Part shown: positions 32,983 to 40,618 of the stretch, piece after piece | How the letters are laid out: each line of letters begins with the position of its first letter | Numbering within the stretch: position 1 is the stretch's first letter | Origin: Longispora sp040681875 | Lineage (GTDB): Bacteria; Actinomycetota; Actinomycetes; Mycobacteriales; Micromonosporaceae | Direction of reading: 5' to 3' | NCBI RefSeq assembly: GCF_040681875.1 | Contig: NZ_JBFAZP010000004.1 | Span: forward strand, 620,001-684,000 | Length of the DNA: 64,000 nucleotides | Notes under the pieces: model-generated | What the model was told of the DNA's origin: nothing | What the model saw: the letters and a program-made list of their open reading frames with translations, nothing else | The model's database searches: none | Program-made: the position numbers and the translations under genes

Positions 32983-34182
32983 GTGGCCGGGCACGCCTAC
33001 CCCTGGGACGTGCTCGGCGACCCCGCGTTCCCGGAACGCGCCGCCGGCCTCGGGGTGCGCTCGGTGACCCTGGCGGCGGCGTACCACTCGTGCCGGGCCG
33101 CCACGCCCCTGCACCCCGCCCGGCAGGTCGTCGACGCCACGTACGCGGCCCTGTACCGGCCCGTGCGGCCCGAGGCGTGGACCGGGCGCCTGGTGCCCCG
33201 CACGCCCGACTGGATGGCCGAGCGGGACCCCTTCGGGGAGGCCGCGGGGATCCTGCGCGCCGCCGGGCTGCCCGTGACCGCCTGGGTGGTGCTCACCCAC
33301 AACACCCGGCTCGGCACCGCCCACCCGGACCTGGCCGTCGTCAACTGCTTCGGCGAGCGCTACCCCTACGCGCTGTGCCCGCAGTGGGCCGAGGTGCGCG
33401 GGTACGCGGCGACCCTCGCGGCGGAGGCCTGCCGGGACGTACCCCTCGACGGGGTGTCGCTCGAAGCCTGTGGGCAGCTCGGCATCACGCACCTGTCGCA
33501 CCACGAGAAGACCGACGGGGCCTGGTCGCCGGCGAGCGCGCGGCTGCTGTCGGTGTGCTGCTGCCCGGCGTGCCGGCGGGCCTGGCGGGACCGGGGCCTC
33601 GACGACCACCGGCTGGTCGCCGACCTGCGGGCCGTGGTGCGCGCGCTGTCCGGGTCCACCGGGATCGACGCGCCCGTCGCGGACCTGATCGGGGCGGAGG
33701 AGGCCTCGGGGGTACTGGCGACCCGGCACGCGGCCGCGGGCGCGCTCCGGGAGGAGGTCCTGGCGGGGTTGCCGGGCATCGCGGTGACCCTGCACGCGTC
33801 GCCGGACCCGTGGGCGACCGGCCCGTCCCCGGGCCTGCCACTGCCGTCGGGAGCCCCGGTCCCGCCGGGTGCCGCCGCCGACCCGGGGCTCGTGTCCCTG
33901 CCCGGGGTGGCCGGGGTGCTGGTGCCCGCGTGGCCCGTGGCGGCGGCGACCGCCGCCGGGGTGGGCGCGATGCGGGGGGCGGTCGGGCCCTCGATGGCTG
34001 TCGGCGCCTACGCGACCGTGCTGGCACCGACCACTGTGGACGACGTGCCCGCGCACGCCCGGCGGCTGCGGGCGGCCGGCGCCGACGGCCTGCACCTGTA
34101 CCACCTGGGTCTGGCCCCCTCGGACCGGCACAAGGGCTTCACCCGCGCGATCGAGGCCTTCGAGGCCGACCCCGCGAACTAG
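32983..34182 (+). CDS. Uncharacterised barrel-like protein linked to glucarate catabolism
   Basis: 399 residues, cytosolic, with no named family. The pattern of alternating helices and strands (TLAAAYHSCRAATPLHP, TAWVVLTHNTRLG, VSLEACGQLGITHLSHHEKT, GVAGVLVPAWPV, GADGLHLYHLGLA) suggests a TIM barrel like those of glycoside hydrolases. CCCPACRRAWRDRG looks like a small metal-binding knuckle, as in some putative family 10-like glycosyl hydrolases. GTG 32983 is chosen for AAGGGA 7 bases upstream and because conservation seems to start at HAYPWDVLG; GTG 32890, overlapping the gudD stop, is the alternative. As last gene of the dehydratase operon it may release the sugar acid from a conjugate; that is inference. 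Confidence 0.65.
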   Translation: MAGHAYPWDVLGDPAFPERAAGLGVRSVTLAAAYHSCRAATPLHPARQVVDATYAALYRPVRPEAWTGRLVPRTPDWMAERDPFGEAAGILRAAGLPVTAWVVLTHNTRLGTAHPDLAVVNCFGERYPYALCPQWAEVRGYAATLAAEACRDVPLDGVSLEACGQLGITHLSHHEKTDGAWSPASARLLSVCCCPACRRAWRDRGLDDHRLVADLRAVVRALSGSTGIDAPVADLIGAEEASGVLATRHAAAGALREEVLAGLPGIAVTLHASPDPWATGPSPGLPLPSGAPVPPGAAADPGLVSLPGVAGVLVPAWPVAAATAAGVGAMRGAVGPSMAVGAYATVLAPTTVDDVPAHARRLRAAGADGLHLYHLGLAPSDRHKGFTRAIEAFEADPAN

Positions 34183-34194
34183 ACCGACCGGAAC

Positions 34195-34224
34195 GCTGCC
34201 GCCGCGCGGACCCGCGGCGGCAGC
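34195..34224 (+). terminator. Terminator of the glucarate operon
   Basis: Perfect 12-bp stem GCTGCCGCCGCG/CGCGGCGGCAGC with a 6-base loop, 12 bases after the stop. A second, weaker GC hairpin (GGGCGGGC/GCCCGCCC, 34266-34298) lies closer to the convergent BNR gene. Confidence 0.85.
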
Positions 34225-34330
34225 TTCGCGCACCGGGGCACGCGGCAGAACCACGGCACGGCGGTGGGCGGGCGGGACCCCTCAGCCCCGGCCCGCCCTG
34301 TCCTCGCCCGCGCGGGCGGCGGGGGCGCGG

Positions 34331-35740
34331 CTACAGGCCCGCCGTGTGGATGTCCCCGTCCGCGACCGTCACCTCGCGGGCGCTGGAGGCCCCCGTCGCC
34401 ACGATCCGGACCGGGTCCCGGAAGCCGGCCACCAGGTCGATCCGCTGGATCTCCCGGGGTGTGCGGATGGTGGTCTCCGCCGTCCACGTCCGCCCCGAGG
34501 TCAGCAGGAAGGTGTGGATGTCGGGCTGGCCGAACCGGGTGCCGTACACCCGCCAGGTGTTCGGGCCGATCCGCTCCATCTCGCGGGTCCGCACGCCGGT
34601 GGCCACCTCGCGGGTCGACCAGGCGCTGCCGGTCCACACGGACGCCATCACGTGCGAAACGGCCGCGTCGTCGTAGGTGAACCAGACGACGAACGGCTTC
34701 CCGTCGTCGAGCCAGCCGGTGAGCTGGATGTAGTCGGGGGACTTCATCCCGGCCGGGCGGACCAGGGCCGTCGTCGCGACCAGGCAGGGGCCGTCCTGGT
34801 CGGGATCGCCGATCTGGGTACCGAGGTCCCTGCCGGCCGCGCTGCGGAACCGCAACGTGCCCGGATCGAACGTCGCGTGGTGGATGTCCTTGTGGTAGTA
34901 GTCGTGCACGTTCTGGGTGGGGCCGCCGCCGGCCTTCGTCCACACCAGGTGCACCCGGTCGCGGGCCGGATCGTGGCGGAGCTGGCCGACGTACTCCTCG
35001 TTGAGGTGGTCCGCGCGGGTCGTCGAGCCGATCGCGTACGGGTGCCCGGTGAGCTGCACGGAGGACTTCCAGGTCCGGCCGTGGTCGGTGGAGCGCACGT
35101 ACAGCATGGGCCGGGTGTCGGTCGGGGCCGACGGGTCGACCTCCTGGCTGGTCTCGCGGTAGAAGACGAACAGGTGGCCGCACGGGGTGCGGAACGGCAT
35201 CGGGTAGCTGGCGGCGGGGGCGATGTCCGCCACGGTCCACGTGCCTGCGGCCGAGTGCGGGCGGGGCGAGCGGGCCACGACGAGGGCCTGGTTGTGCATG
35301 CCGACGAAGAGCAGCAGGTGGCCGTCGGCGGCGAGGACGAGCGTCGGGTAGTTGTGCGAGTCGCCGCCGCCGTCGAGGACCTTCTGCTTCGCCGACCAGA
35401 CGCGGGTGGCGTGGTCGTAGGACTGGACGTAGCTGTCCTCGTTGAGGCCGCCCCAGGAGATGAAGGTGGTGTCGACCGCCGGGTCGTGGACGGCGCCGGC
35501 GACGGGGCGGCGGTCGGTGCGGGCGGCCACCCGGGTGGCGGTGGTCATCAGGGTGAAGGCGGGCGCGGCGGCGGCACCAGAGGCCGCACCGGGTCCGGGC
35601 GCTCCGGCACCGATCGGGGGCCCGGCGGCACCCGACCCGCTGGCTCCCGGTTCCGCCGACGCCGCCCCGCCCGTCAACGCCGCCCCCAGCACTCCCCCGG
35701 TGACGACCCCGGCCGCCCGCAACACTTCTCGTCTGTCCAT
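34331..35740 (-). CDS. Exported BNR-4 repeat (sialidase-like propeller) protein
   Basis: 469-residue protein with a twin-arginine signal (MDRREVLRAAGVVTGGVLGAAL) and a Gly/Ala/Pro-rich spacer to about residue 60. The rest is a beta propeller: MLYVRSTDHGRTWKSSVQL carries an Asp-box (SxDxGxTW), and HNYPTLVLAADGHLLLFVGMHN, DPDQDGPCLV and YIQLTGWLDDGKPFVVWF fit the BNR_4 family found in several polysaccharide lyases (PL24/PL25-like) and hydrolases. It is the last gene of the ABC operon, 11 bases after the permease, with GGAGTG before ATG 35740. A lyase acting on an acidic glycan would fit the GH105 enzyme nearby, but catalytic residues cannot be confirmed by eye. Confidence 0.7.
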   Translation of the reverse strand: MDRREVLRAAGVVTGGVLGAALTGGAASAEPGASGSGAAGPPIGAGAPGPGAASGAAAAPAFTLMTTATRVAARTDRRPVAGAVHDPAVDTTFISWGGLNEDSYVQSYDHATRVWSAKQKVLDGGGDSHNYPTLVLAADGHLLLFVGMHNQALVVARSPRPHSAAGTWTVADIAPAASYPMPFRTPCGHLFVFYRETSQEVDPSAPTDTRPMLYVRSTDHGRTWKSSVQLTGHPYAIGSTTRADHLNEEYVGQLRHDPARDRVHLVWTKAGGGPTQNVHDYYHKDIHHATFDPGTLRFRSAAGRDLGTQIGDPDQDGPCLVATTALVRPAGMKSPDYIQLTGWLDDGKPFVVWFTYDDAAVSHVMASVWTGSAWSTREVATGVRTREMERIGPNTWRVYGTRFGQPDIHTFLLTSGRTWTAETTIRTPREIQRIDLVAGFRDPVRIVATGASSAREVTVADGDIHTAGL

Positions 35741-35751
35741 TGAAGACACTC

Positions 35752-36618
35752 CTAACCTTTGATCGCGCCGCTGGTCAGCCCCCGCATGAACTGGCGCTGG
35801 AACGCGAGGAACGCCAACACGGAGGGCAGCAGGGCCAGCAGCGCGGCGGCGAGCAGGACGCCGATCCCGACCTCCTCGTCGGAGCGCAGGGTGCGCAACG
35901 CGATCGGCAGCGTGTACTGACCGGGCTCGGTGGCCACGATCAGCGGCAACAGGTACTGGTCCCAGATCATCGTGAAGCCGAACACGCCGATCACGCCGAG
36001 CGCGGGCCGGCACATCGGCAGGATGATGGAGAAGAAGGTGCGCAGTTCGCCGGCCCCGTCGATCCGGGCCGCCTCCTCCAGTTCGATCGGGACGTCCTTC
36101 ATGAACTCCGTCATCACCAGGATCGAGAAGCCCCACGCGCCGACGGGCAGGATCATGCCGGCGTAGGTACCGATCAGATTGGTGTGGAAGGGTGGGATGT
36201 CGGCGAGGACCACCGACAGCGGGACGATGATCACCTCCTCGGGGAGCATCATGGTCGCGAGGACGACGATCAGCACGACCGCCATGCCGCGGAACTTCTT
36301 CCGGGCCAGCGAGTAGGCCGCGAACACGCTGACCAGCATCTGGAGCAGCAGGCCGAAGCCGACCACGACGAAGGAGTTGAGCAGGTAGAGGTAGACGTTC
36401 TTGCGGCCGGCCTCGACGAAGTTGTCCAGGGTGAAGCCGTTGGGGATCAGGGAGAAGCCGGTCGGGTCGATCACCCGGCTGAACGCGCCGACCAGCAACG
36501 CGACGAGCGGGCCGGCGAAGACCACGACCATCATGGTGTACAGCAGGAGCTTGGCCGCCCAGGCTCCCGGGCCGCGCCGGGACTCCAACCCGAGCGCGCT
36601 GTCGAAACGGTCACTCAT
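35752..36618 (-). CDS. Carbohydrate ABC transporter permease (MalG type)
   Basis: 288-residue inner-membrane permease with six membrane segments. The EAA loop that docks the ATPase is EEAARIDGAGELRTFFSIILP (about 182-202), typical of the second permease of CUT1 oligosaccharide importers. ATG 36618 has AAGGGGTG upstream and overlaps the stop of a 34-residue ORF. No ATPase gene is in this operon; CUT1 systems of actinomycetes often share one (MsiK-like) encoded elsewhere. Confidence 0.9.
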   Translation of the reverse strand: MSDRFDSALGLESRRGPGAWAAKLLLYTMMVVVFAGPLVALLVGAFSRVIDPTGFSLIPNGFTLDNFVEAGRKNVYLYLLNSFVVVGFGLLLQMLVSVFAAYSLARKKFRGMAVVLIVVLATMMLPEEVIIVPLSVVLADIPPFHTNLIGTYAGMILPVGAWGFSILVMTEFMKDVPIELEEAARIDGAGELRTFFSIILPMCRPALGVIGVFGFTMIWDQYLLPLIVATEPGQYTLPIALRTLRSDEEVGIGVLLAAALLALLPSVLAFLAFQRQFMRGLTSGAIKG

Positions 36619-36719
36619 GACAGCACCCCTTCGCGCGTCGCGCACACGGGCCGGCCGGTCGCGGCGTCGCGCACGGTCTGGGACGTCGCCTCCGGGGCGG
36701 GGCGCACATGGACGGTCAT
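36615..36719 (-). CDS. 34-residue small ORF overlapping both ABC permease genes
   Basis: The ATG overlaps the stop of the upstream permease (ATGA) and its own TGA overlaps the ATG of the downstream permease (ATGA), so a ribosome could pass through all three. The peptide begins MTVHVRPAPEATSQTV and is polar with no membrane segment. It fills the only gap between two genes that are usually adjacent. It may be a translation-coupling device, a small accessory peptide, or a decayed sequence that has kept the overlaps. Confidence 0.5.
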   Translation of the reverse strand: MTVHVRPAPEATSQTVRDAATGRPVCATREGVLS

Positions 36720-37621
36720 CGGGAGTCCTTCCGGCGGAACAGTCGCACGCCCACGGTCAGCACCAGGGTCGCCGCGAACAGCACGATCGAGCCGGCCGCC
36801 GCGACGCCGAGCTCGCCGCGTTGCAGGCCCAGCTTGTAGATCAGGGTCATCAGGACCTCGCTGGATCCGTTGGGCGCGCCGTTGGTGAGCGTGAACACCT
36901 CGGTGAACACCCGCAGGCCCCGGATCGCGGCGAGCGTGAACAGGATGCCGAACACGGGGCGCAGCGCGGGGACGGTGATGTGCCGGAGGCGGCGCCAGGG
37001 GGTGGCCCCGTCGACGGCGGCGGCCTCGTACAGGCTGCGGTCCACGCCGGCCAGCCCGGCCAGGATGATCATCATGTCGTACGGGGCGCCGCGCCAGATC
37101 CCCATCGCCATGATGGACACCAGCGAACTGTTCTCGCTGGCCAGATAGGGTTGCGGCGCGATGCCCACCCAGCCGGCGATCGTGTTCATCAGGCCGGAGT
37201 CGCCGGGGTAGTACATGATCCGCCAGACCTCCGCGACGGCGGCCATGGTGGTGACGACGGGCAGGAACGCGGCGGTGCGCACCAGCCACAGGTGCCGGGC
37301 CTTGCCCTCGACGAGCAGGGCGAGCACGAACCCGATCACGAGCGAGCCGACCGTGGTACCGGCGGCCAGGGCCACGGTGTGCCACAGGGCGCTGGTGAAC
37401 GCCCGGTCGGACAGGATCGTGCTGTAGTTGTCGACGCCGACGTAGCGGTCGCCGAGGTAGGTGCGGACCTCGTAGAAACTCATCCGCAGGCCCTGGGCCA
37501 TGGGGATGAACTTGAAGTACAGGAACAGCACCAGGGCCGGCGTGAGGAACAGCCAGGCGACGAGGGTGCCGCGCCGCCGGCTGGAGTGCCGGCGGCGCGA
37601 CGAGGGTTGTGCCACGGTCAT
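36716..37621 (-). CDS. Carbohydrate ABC transporter permease (MalF type)
   Basis: 301-residue CUT1 permease. A basic N terminus (SSRRRHSSRRRG) precedes six membrane segments starting at LVAWLFLTPALVLFLYFKFIP; the EAA loop is YEAAAVDGATPWRRLRHITVPAL (about 200-222). AAGGA precedes ATG 37621. It should pair with the MalG-type permease and the binding protein encoded beyond the TnpB element. The 1.4-kb insertion now separates it from its upstream partner and may weaken its expression. Confidence 0.9.
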   Translation of the reverse strand: MTVAQPSSRRRHSSRRRGTLVAWLFLTPALVLFLYFKFIPMAQGLRMSFYEVRTYLGDRYVGVDNYSTILSDRAFTSALWHTVALAAGTTVGSLVIGFVLALLVEGKARHLWLVRTAAFLPVVTTMAAVAEVWRIMYYPGDSGLMNTIAGWVGIAPQPYLASENSSLVSIMAMGIWRGAPYDMMIILAGLAGVDRSLYEAAAVDGATPWRRLRHITVPALRPVFGILFTLAAIRGLRVFTEVFTLTNGAPNGSSEVLMTLIYKLGLQRGELGVAAAGSIVLFAATLVLTVGVRLFRRKDSR

Positions 37622-37707
37622 CCGGGTTCCTTCTGGACGCCCTGCCGACAGGCCGGGAAGGGAAAGTAGGTCGCGGATCCGCCTGGGGCGGAGTTTGTGT
37701 CGTACCC

Positions 37708-37724
37708 GGTGGATATCGTCCACC
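37708..37724. repeat. Perfect 6-bp hairpin at the left side of the TnpB element
   Basis: GGTGGA-TATCG-TCCACC, 20 bases before the tnpB start. IS200/IS605-type elements have subterminal imperfect hairpins bound by TnpA; this is a candidate left-end hairpin. Confidence 0.4.
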
Positions 37725-37743
37725 AGGTGGATTCGAGGGCGCG

Positions 37744-38997
37744 ATGTTGATTGGACGTAGGTACCGGTTGGCGCCCACGCCCGCGCAGGCCGAGTCCCTT
37801 GAGCGTTGGGCCGGCACCTGCCGGTCTGTGTGGAACACGGGTCTGCACCAGCGCCGGGAATACCGCCGCCGTGGCGGGTGGATGAACTACGTGGAACAGG
37901 CCAGGCAGATGGCCGAAGCCAAGGTGGAGTTCCCGTGGCTGTCGGAGGCCCCGTCGGATGTGTTGCAGCAGACGTTGATGGACCTGGACCGGTCGTGCCG
38001 GGACCAGGGGACGTGGTCGGTTTGGTGGCGGGGTAGGTCCCGATGGACGCCGTCGATGCGTTTTCCCGTCCGCCCCCGTTCCTTGCTCGTCCAACGACTC
38101 GGACGCAAGGTCGGTCAGGTGAAGCTGCCGAAACTCGGATGGGTCCGATTCCGCTGGTCTCGTCCCCCGGGTGGCGTGGTTCGCTCGGCCACCGTGTCTT
38201 ACTCTGCGGGGCGTTGGTGGGTCTCCCTGCTCGTTGAAGATGGACAGGCGACCCCCGAGCGGCATGCTCGCTCGGAGAAAGCGGTCGGTATTGACAGGGG
38301 CGTGAAGGTCGCGGTCGCCACGTCCAACGGCATGCTCGCCGACCGCAAGTTCGTCCGGGCCGGCGAGGAACGCCGGATGCTGACATTGCAACGCCGCGCC
38401 GCTCGACAGGAGCGCCACCGCCGCTCCCATGCCGCAAAGACATCGAACCGGGCCAGGGCCACCCGGCAGCGACTCTCCCGCGTGTGGGCGAAGATCCGCA
38501 ATCGGCGAGCCGACTTCGCCCATCAGGTGACACACGAGCTGTGCCGGGACAATGCGCTGCTCGGAATCGAGAAGCTCCCGGTCAAGAACCTCACGTCCTC
38601 GGCGTCCGGCACCGTCGAGAAGCCTGGTCGGACCGTCAAACAGAAGGCTGGCCTGAACCGGGCGATCCTTGACAAGGGCTGGCATGCCTTCGAGTTGGCC
38701 CTGCACAACCAGGCACGCAAGACCGGCACGACGATCGTGAAGGTCAATCCGGCGTACACGTCGCAGACCTGTTACGTCTGCGGGCACATCGCCCGGGACA
38801 ACCGCGAGAGCCAAGCGGTGTTCCGGTGCGTCGCCTGCGGACACCAGGACCATGCCGACGTGAACGCGGCACGCAACATACTCGCCCGAGCACTGCGGGC
38901 GACCGGGCGGGACGGACCACGCCCCCCGGCTATCAACGGGCGCATCAGTCACCAGGGACCTCCTCTCGTGCCGCGCCAACCACTGCCCGAGCCGTAA
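37744..38997 (+). CDS. tnpB: TnpB-type RNA-guided nuclease of an IS200/IS605- or IS607-like element
   Basis: 417-residue TnpB, the usual length. The RuvC-like triad is complete: Asp184 in AVGIDRGVKVAV, Glu276 in LLGIEKLPVKNL and Asp372 in HADVNAARNIL. The zinc ribbon is intact (Cys343, Cys346, Cys362, Cys365). The helix-rich N terminus (RYRLAPTPAQAESLERWAGTCRSVWN) is typical. No TnpA transposase is next to it, so it is an isolated, trans-mobilised element. It lies opposite to and inside a sugar ABC operon, between the binding protein and the first permease gene. ATG 37744 gives the standard N terminus. Base composition is slightly lower in GC than its neighbours. The guide RNA should arise from the 3' end of the gene and the DNA beyond it. 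Confidence 0.9.
   Translation: MLIGRRYRLAPTPAQAESLERWAGTCRSVWNTGLHQRREYRRRGGWMNYVEQARQMAEAKVEFPWLSEAPSDVLQQTLMDLDRSCRDQGTWSVWWRGRSRWTPSMRFPVRPRSLLVQRLGRKVGQVKLPKLGWVRFRWSRPPGGVVRSATVSYSAGRWWVSLLVEDGQATPERHARSEKAVGIDRGVKVAVATSNGMLADRKFVRAGEERRMLTLQRRAARQERHRRSHAAKTSNRARATRQRLSRVWAKIRNRRADFAHQVTHELCRDNALLGIEKLPVKNLTSSASGTVEKPGRTVKQKAGLNRAILDKGWHAFELALHNQARKTGTTIVKVNPAYTSQTCYVCGHIARDNRESQAVFRCVACGHQDHADVNAARNILARALRATGRDGPRPPAINGRISHQGPPLVPRQPLPEP
38882..38902 (+). ncRNA. Hairpin in the tnpB 3' end, part of a possible guide (omega) RNA
   Basis: TCGCCCG-agcactg-CGGGCGA, a perfect 7-bp stem located about 95 bases before the tnpB stop. Omega RNAs of TnpB overlap the end of the gene and carry hairpins before the guide. 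The RNA ends cannot be set by eye. Confidence 0.3.
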
Positions 38998-39036
38998 GGC
39001 CCGGCGGACTCTCTGCCGTCAAAAGCGGAGCGGATG

Positions 39037-40368
39037 TCAAGACGCGAGGGCGTTCTGCTTCTTCAGCTCTTCGGTGAGCTTGGCGGCGAGGGCGTCCATC
39101 GCGGGTTGCACGCCGGCGGAACAGTTGGCGTACACGGCGTTCATGGCGTCGGCCGTGATCTGGCGGAACGGGGCCCAGTTCGGCACGGGCGGGGTGTAGA
39201 CCGCCGCCTGGTACGCCTCCTGGAACACCTTCCACCGGGGGTCCTGGCGCACGGCACCGAGGTCGACCTTCGTGTTCACGGGCAGCCGGACGATGGCCCC
39301 GGGGTCGTCCTTGTTCATGCCGACCTGCTGGCCCTCGACGGAGGTGACGAACTCGGCGAACTTCTGCTGGCCGCTCTGGTTCTTCGAGCCGGCCATCTGG
39401 TACACGTTCTCGCCCTCGCCGAGGGTGCCGGGGCCGCCGGCCGGCCCGTTCGGTACCGGGATGACCTCGATCTTGTCGGTGCCCATGTTCTTCACGAACC
39501 GGGCGAGCACGTACGGCCCGACCAGGTAGATCCCGCCCTGGCCCTTCTCGAACGCCTCGTGGGTGACCGTGGTGTCGTTGTTCACGGCCCCCGGGTTGAC
39601 GCTCTTCGTGACGCAGAACTGGTCGCGCAGCCAGCTGACCGCCTGCACGGACTTCGCCGAGTTCACGGCCGGCTTCCACTGGCCGGCGCCGGACGGGGCG
39701 AGGAAGTCGCCGCCGTTGGCCCAGAGCAGGGAGGAGGTGTACCAGGACGCGTACCCCCGCTTGGTGGTGGCGGGGATGACGAACCCGGCGGTGTCCTTCT
39801 TCCCGTTGCCGTCCGGGTCGCCCTCGGTGAACGCCGAGCCGAGTTTCGCCAGGTCGTCCCAGCTGGACGGCGCGGGCAGGCCGACCTTGGCCCGCCAGTC
39901 CTTGCGGACGACCAGGGCGAAGGACTGCGCGGAGAACGGCGCGGCGTAGTACCTGCCGTCGGAGGCCTGGGCCGCCTTCCACGCCCGGTCGGAGAGCTGG
40001 TCGGCCCCCGCGAACTTCTTCTTGTCCACCTCGCGCAGCCAGCCCTGGGACTGCATGGTGCCGAGCTGCGCGGTGTCGTTGATGACGATGTCGGGCAGCG
40101 CCTTCTGCGCGGCCTGTTGCTGGAGCTTGGTCTCGAAGTCGTCGAACAGCGCGACGACCTTGACCTTGATGCCGCTGGACTTCGTGAAAGCGTCGGCGAG
40201 CCGCTGGGCGGTCTTCGCCGAGTCGGAGTCGGGTGCCTGGCGGATCCACATCTCGATCGGTGCCTTCGAATCCTGATCTGTCGCGGTGGGCTTCGGTGAG
40301 GAACAACCCGCCACCAACGCGATAGCCAGTGTCCCGACCACCGCCGCCCCGAGCCGACGCCGTGACAT
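39037..40368 (-). CDS. Carbohydrate ABC transporter substrate-binding lipoprotein
   Basis: 443-residue extracytoplasmic binding protein. The lipobox is LVAGC with Cys at residue 22, after MSRRRLGAAVVGTLAIA. The mature part matches family 1 solute-binding proteins for oligosaccharides (DIVINDTAQLGTMQSQGWLREVD, YAAPFSAQSFALVVRKDW, FEKGQGGIYLVGPYVLARF). GGAGG lies 6 bases before ATG 40368. It is the first gene of the ABC operon and is divergent from the GH95-like gene, so the transporter probably imports the oligosaccharides that enzyme or its partners release. Confidence 0.9.
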   Translation of the reverse strand: MSRRRLGAAVVGTLAIALVAGCSSPKPTATDQDSKAPIEMWIRQAPDSDSAKTAQRLADAFTKSSGIKVKVVALFDDFETKLQQQAAQKALPDIVINDTAQLGTMQSQGWLREVDKKKFAGADQLSDRAWKAAQASDGRYYAAPFSAQSFALVVRKDWRAKVGLPAPSSWDDLAKLGSAFTEGDPDGNGKKDTAGFVIPATTKRGYASWYTSSLLWANGGDFLAPSGAGQWKPAVNSAKSVQAVSWLRDQFCVTKSVNPGAVNNDTTVTHEAFEKGQGGIYLVGPYVLARFVKNMGTDKIEVIPVPNGPAGGPGTLGEGENVYQMAGSKNQSGQQKFAEFVTSVEGQQVGMNKDDPGAIVRLPVNTKVDLGAVRQDPRWKVFQEAYQAAVYTPPVPNWAPFRQITADAMNAVYANCSAGVQPAMDALAAKLTEELKKQNALAS

Positions 40369-40428
40369 CTGACCGCCTCCTGTTCACATACTTGGACAGG
40401 TGTCGCCCTTATGGCAACGATTCAGCTG

Positions 40429-40458
40429 ACCGTAGCGAGTGGCATGCACCACAGTCAA
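40429..40458 (-). promoter_or_regulatory. Promoter of the sugar ABC operon
   Basis: Minus strand TTGACT (40458-40453), 18-base spacer, TACGGT (40434-40429). The 5' leader would be about 55 bases. Confidence 0.65.
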
Positions 40459-40536
40459 TGGCGGCCGACCCGCTTCTGGACAGCGAACCCGACGCCGCGC
40501 CGGAGGGAGACTTCTTTCCGCCTGACAGATCGGAGT

Positions 40537-40571
40537 AATCAGGAGCCTTCCTCGGCGACGGGGGCCTGATT
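40537..40571. promoter_or_regulatory. Inverted repeat AATCAGG...CCTGATT before the GH95-like gene
   Basis: Arms at 40537-40543 and 40565-40571, 21 bases apart, in the relatively AT-rich divergent promoter region. A possible regulator site; no regulator is identified. Confidence 0.35.
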
Positions 40572-40618
40572 AGCGTGTGCACCACCAATACATCCGATCA
40601 CTTGGAGTGGGTGGGCGC

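Noticed and set aside
37609..37743. Longer TnpB starting at 37609
   Set aside because: The extra 45 residues cover the permease leader and the left-end hairpin, and the TnpB fold begins at MLIGRRYRL.
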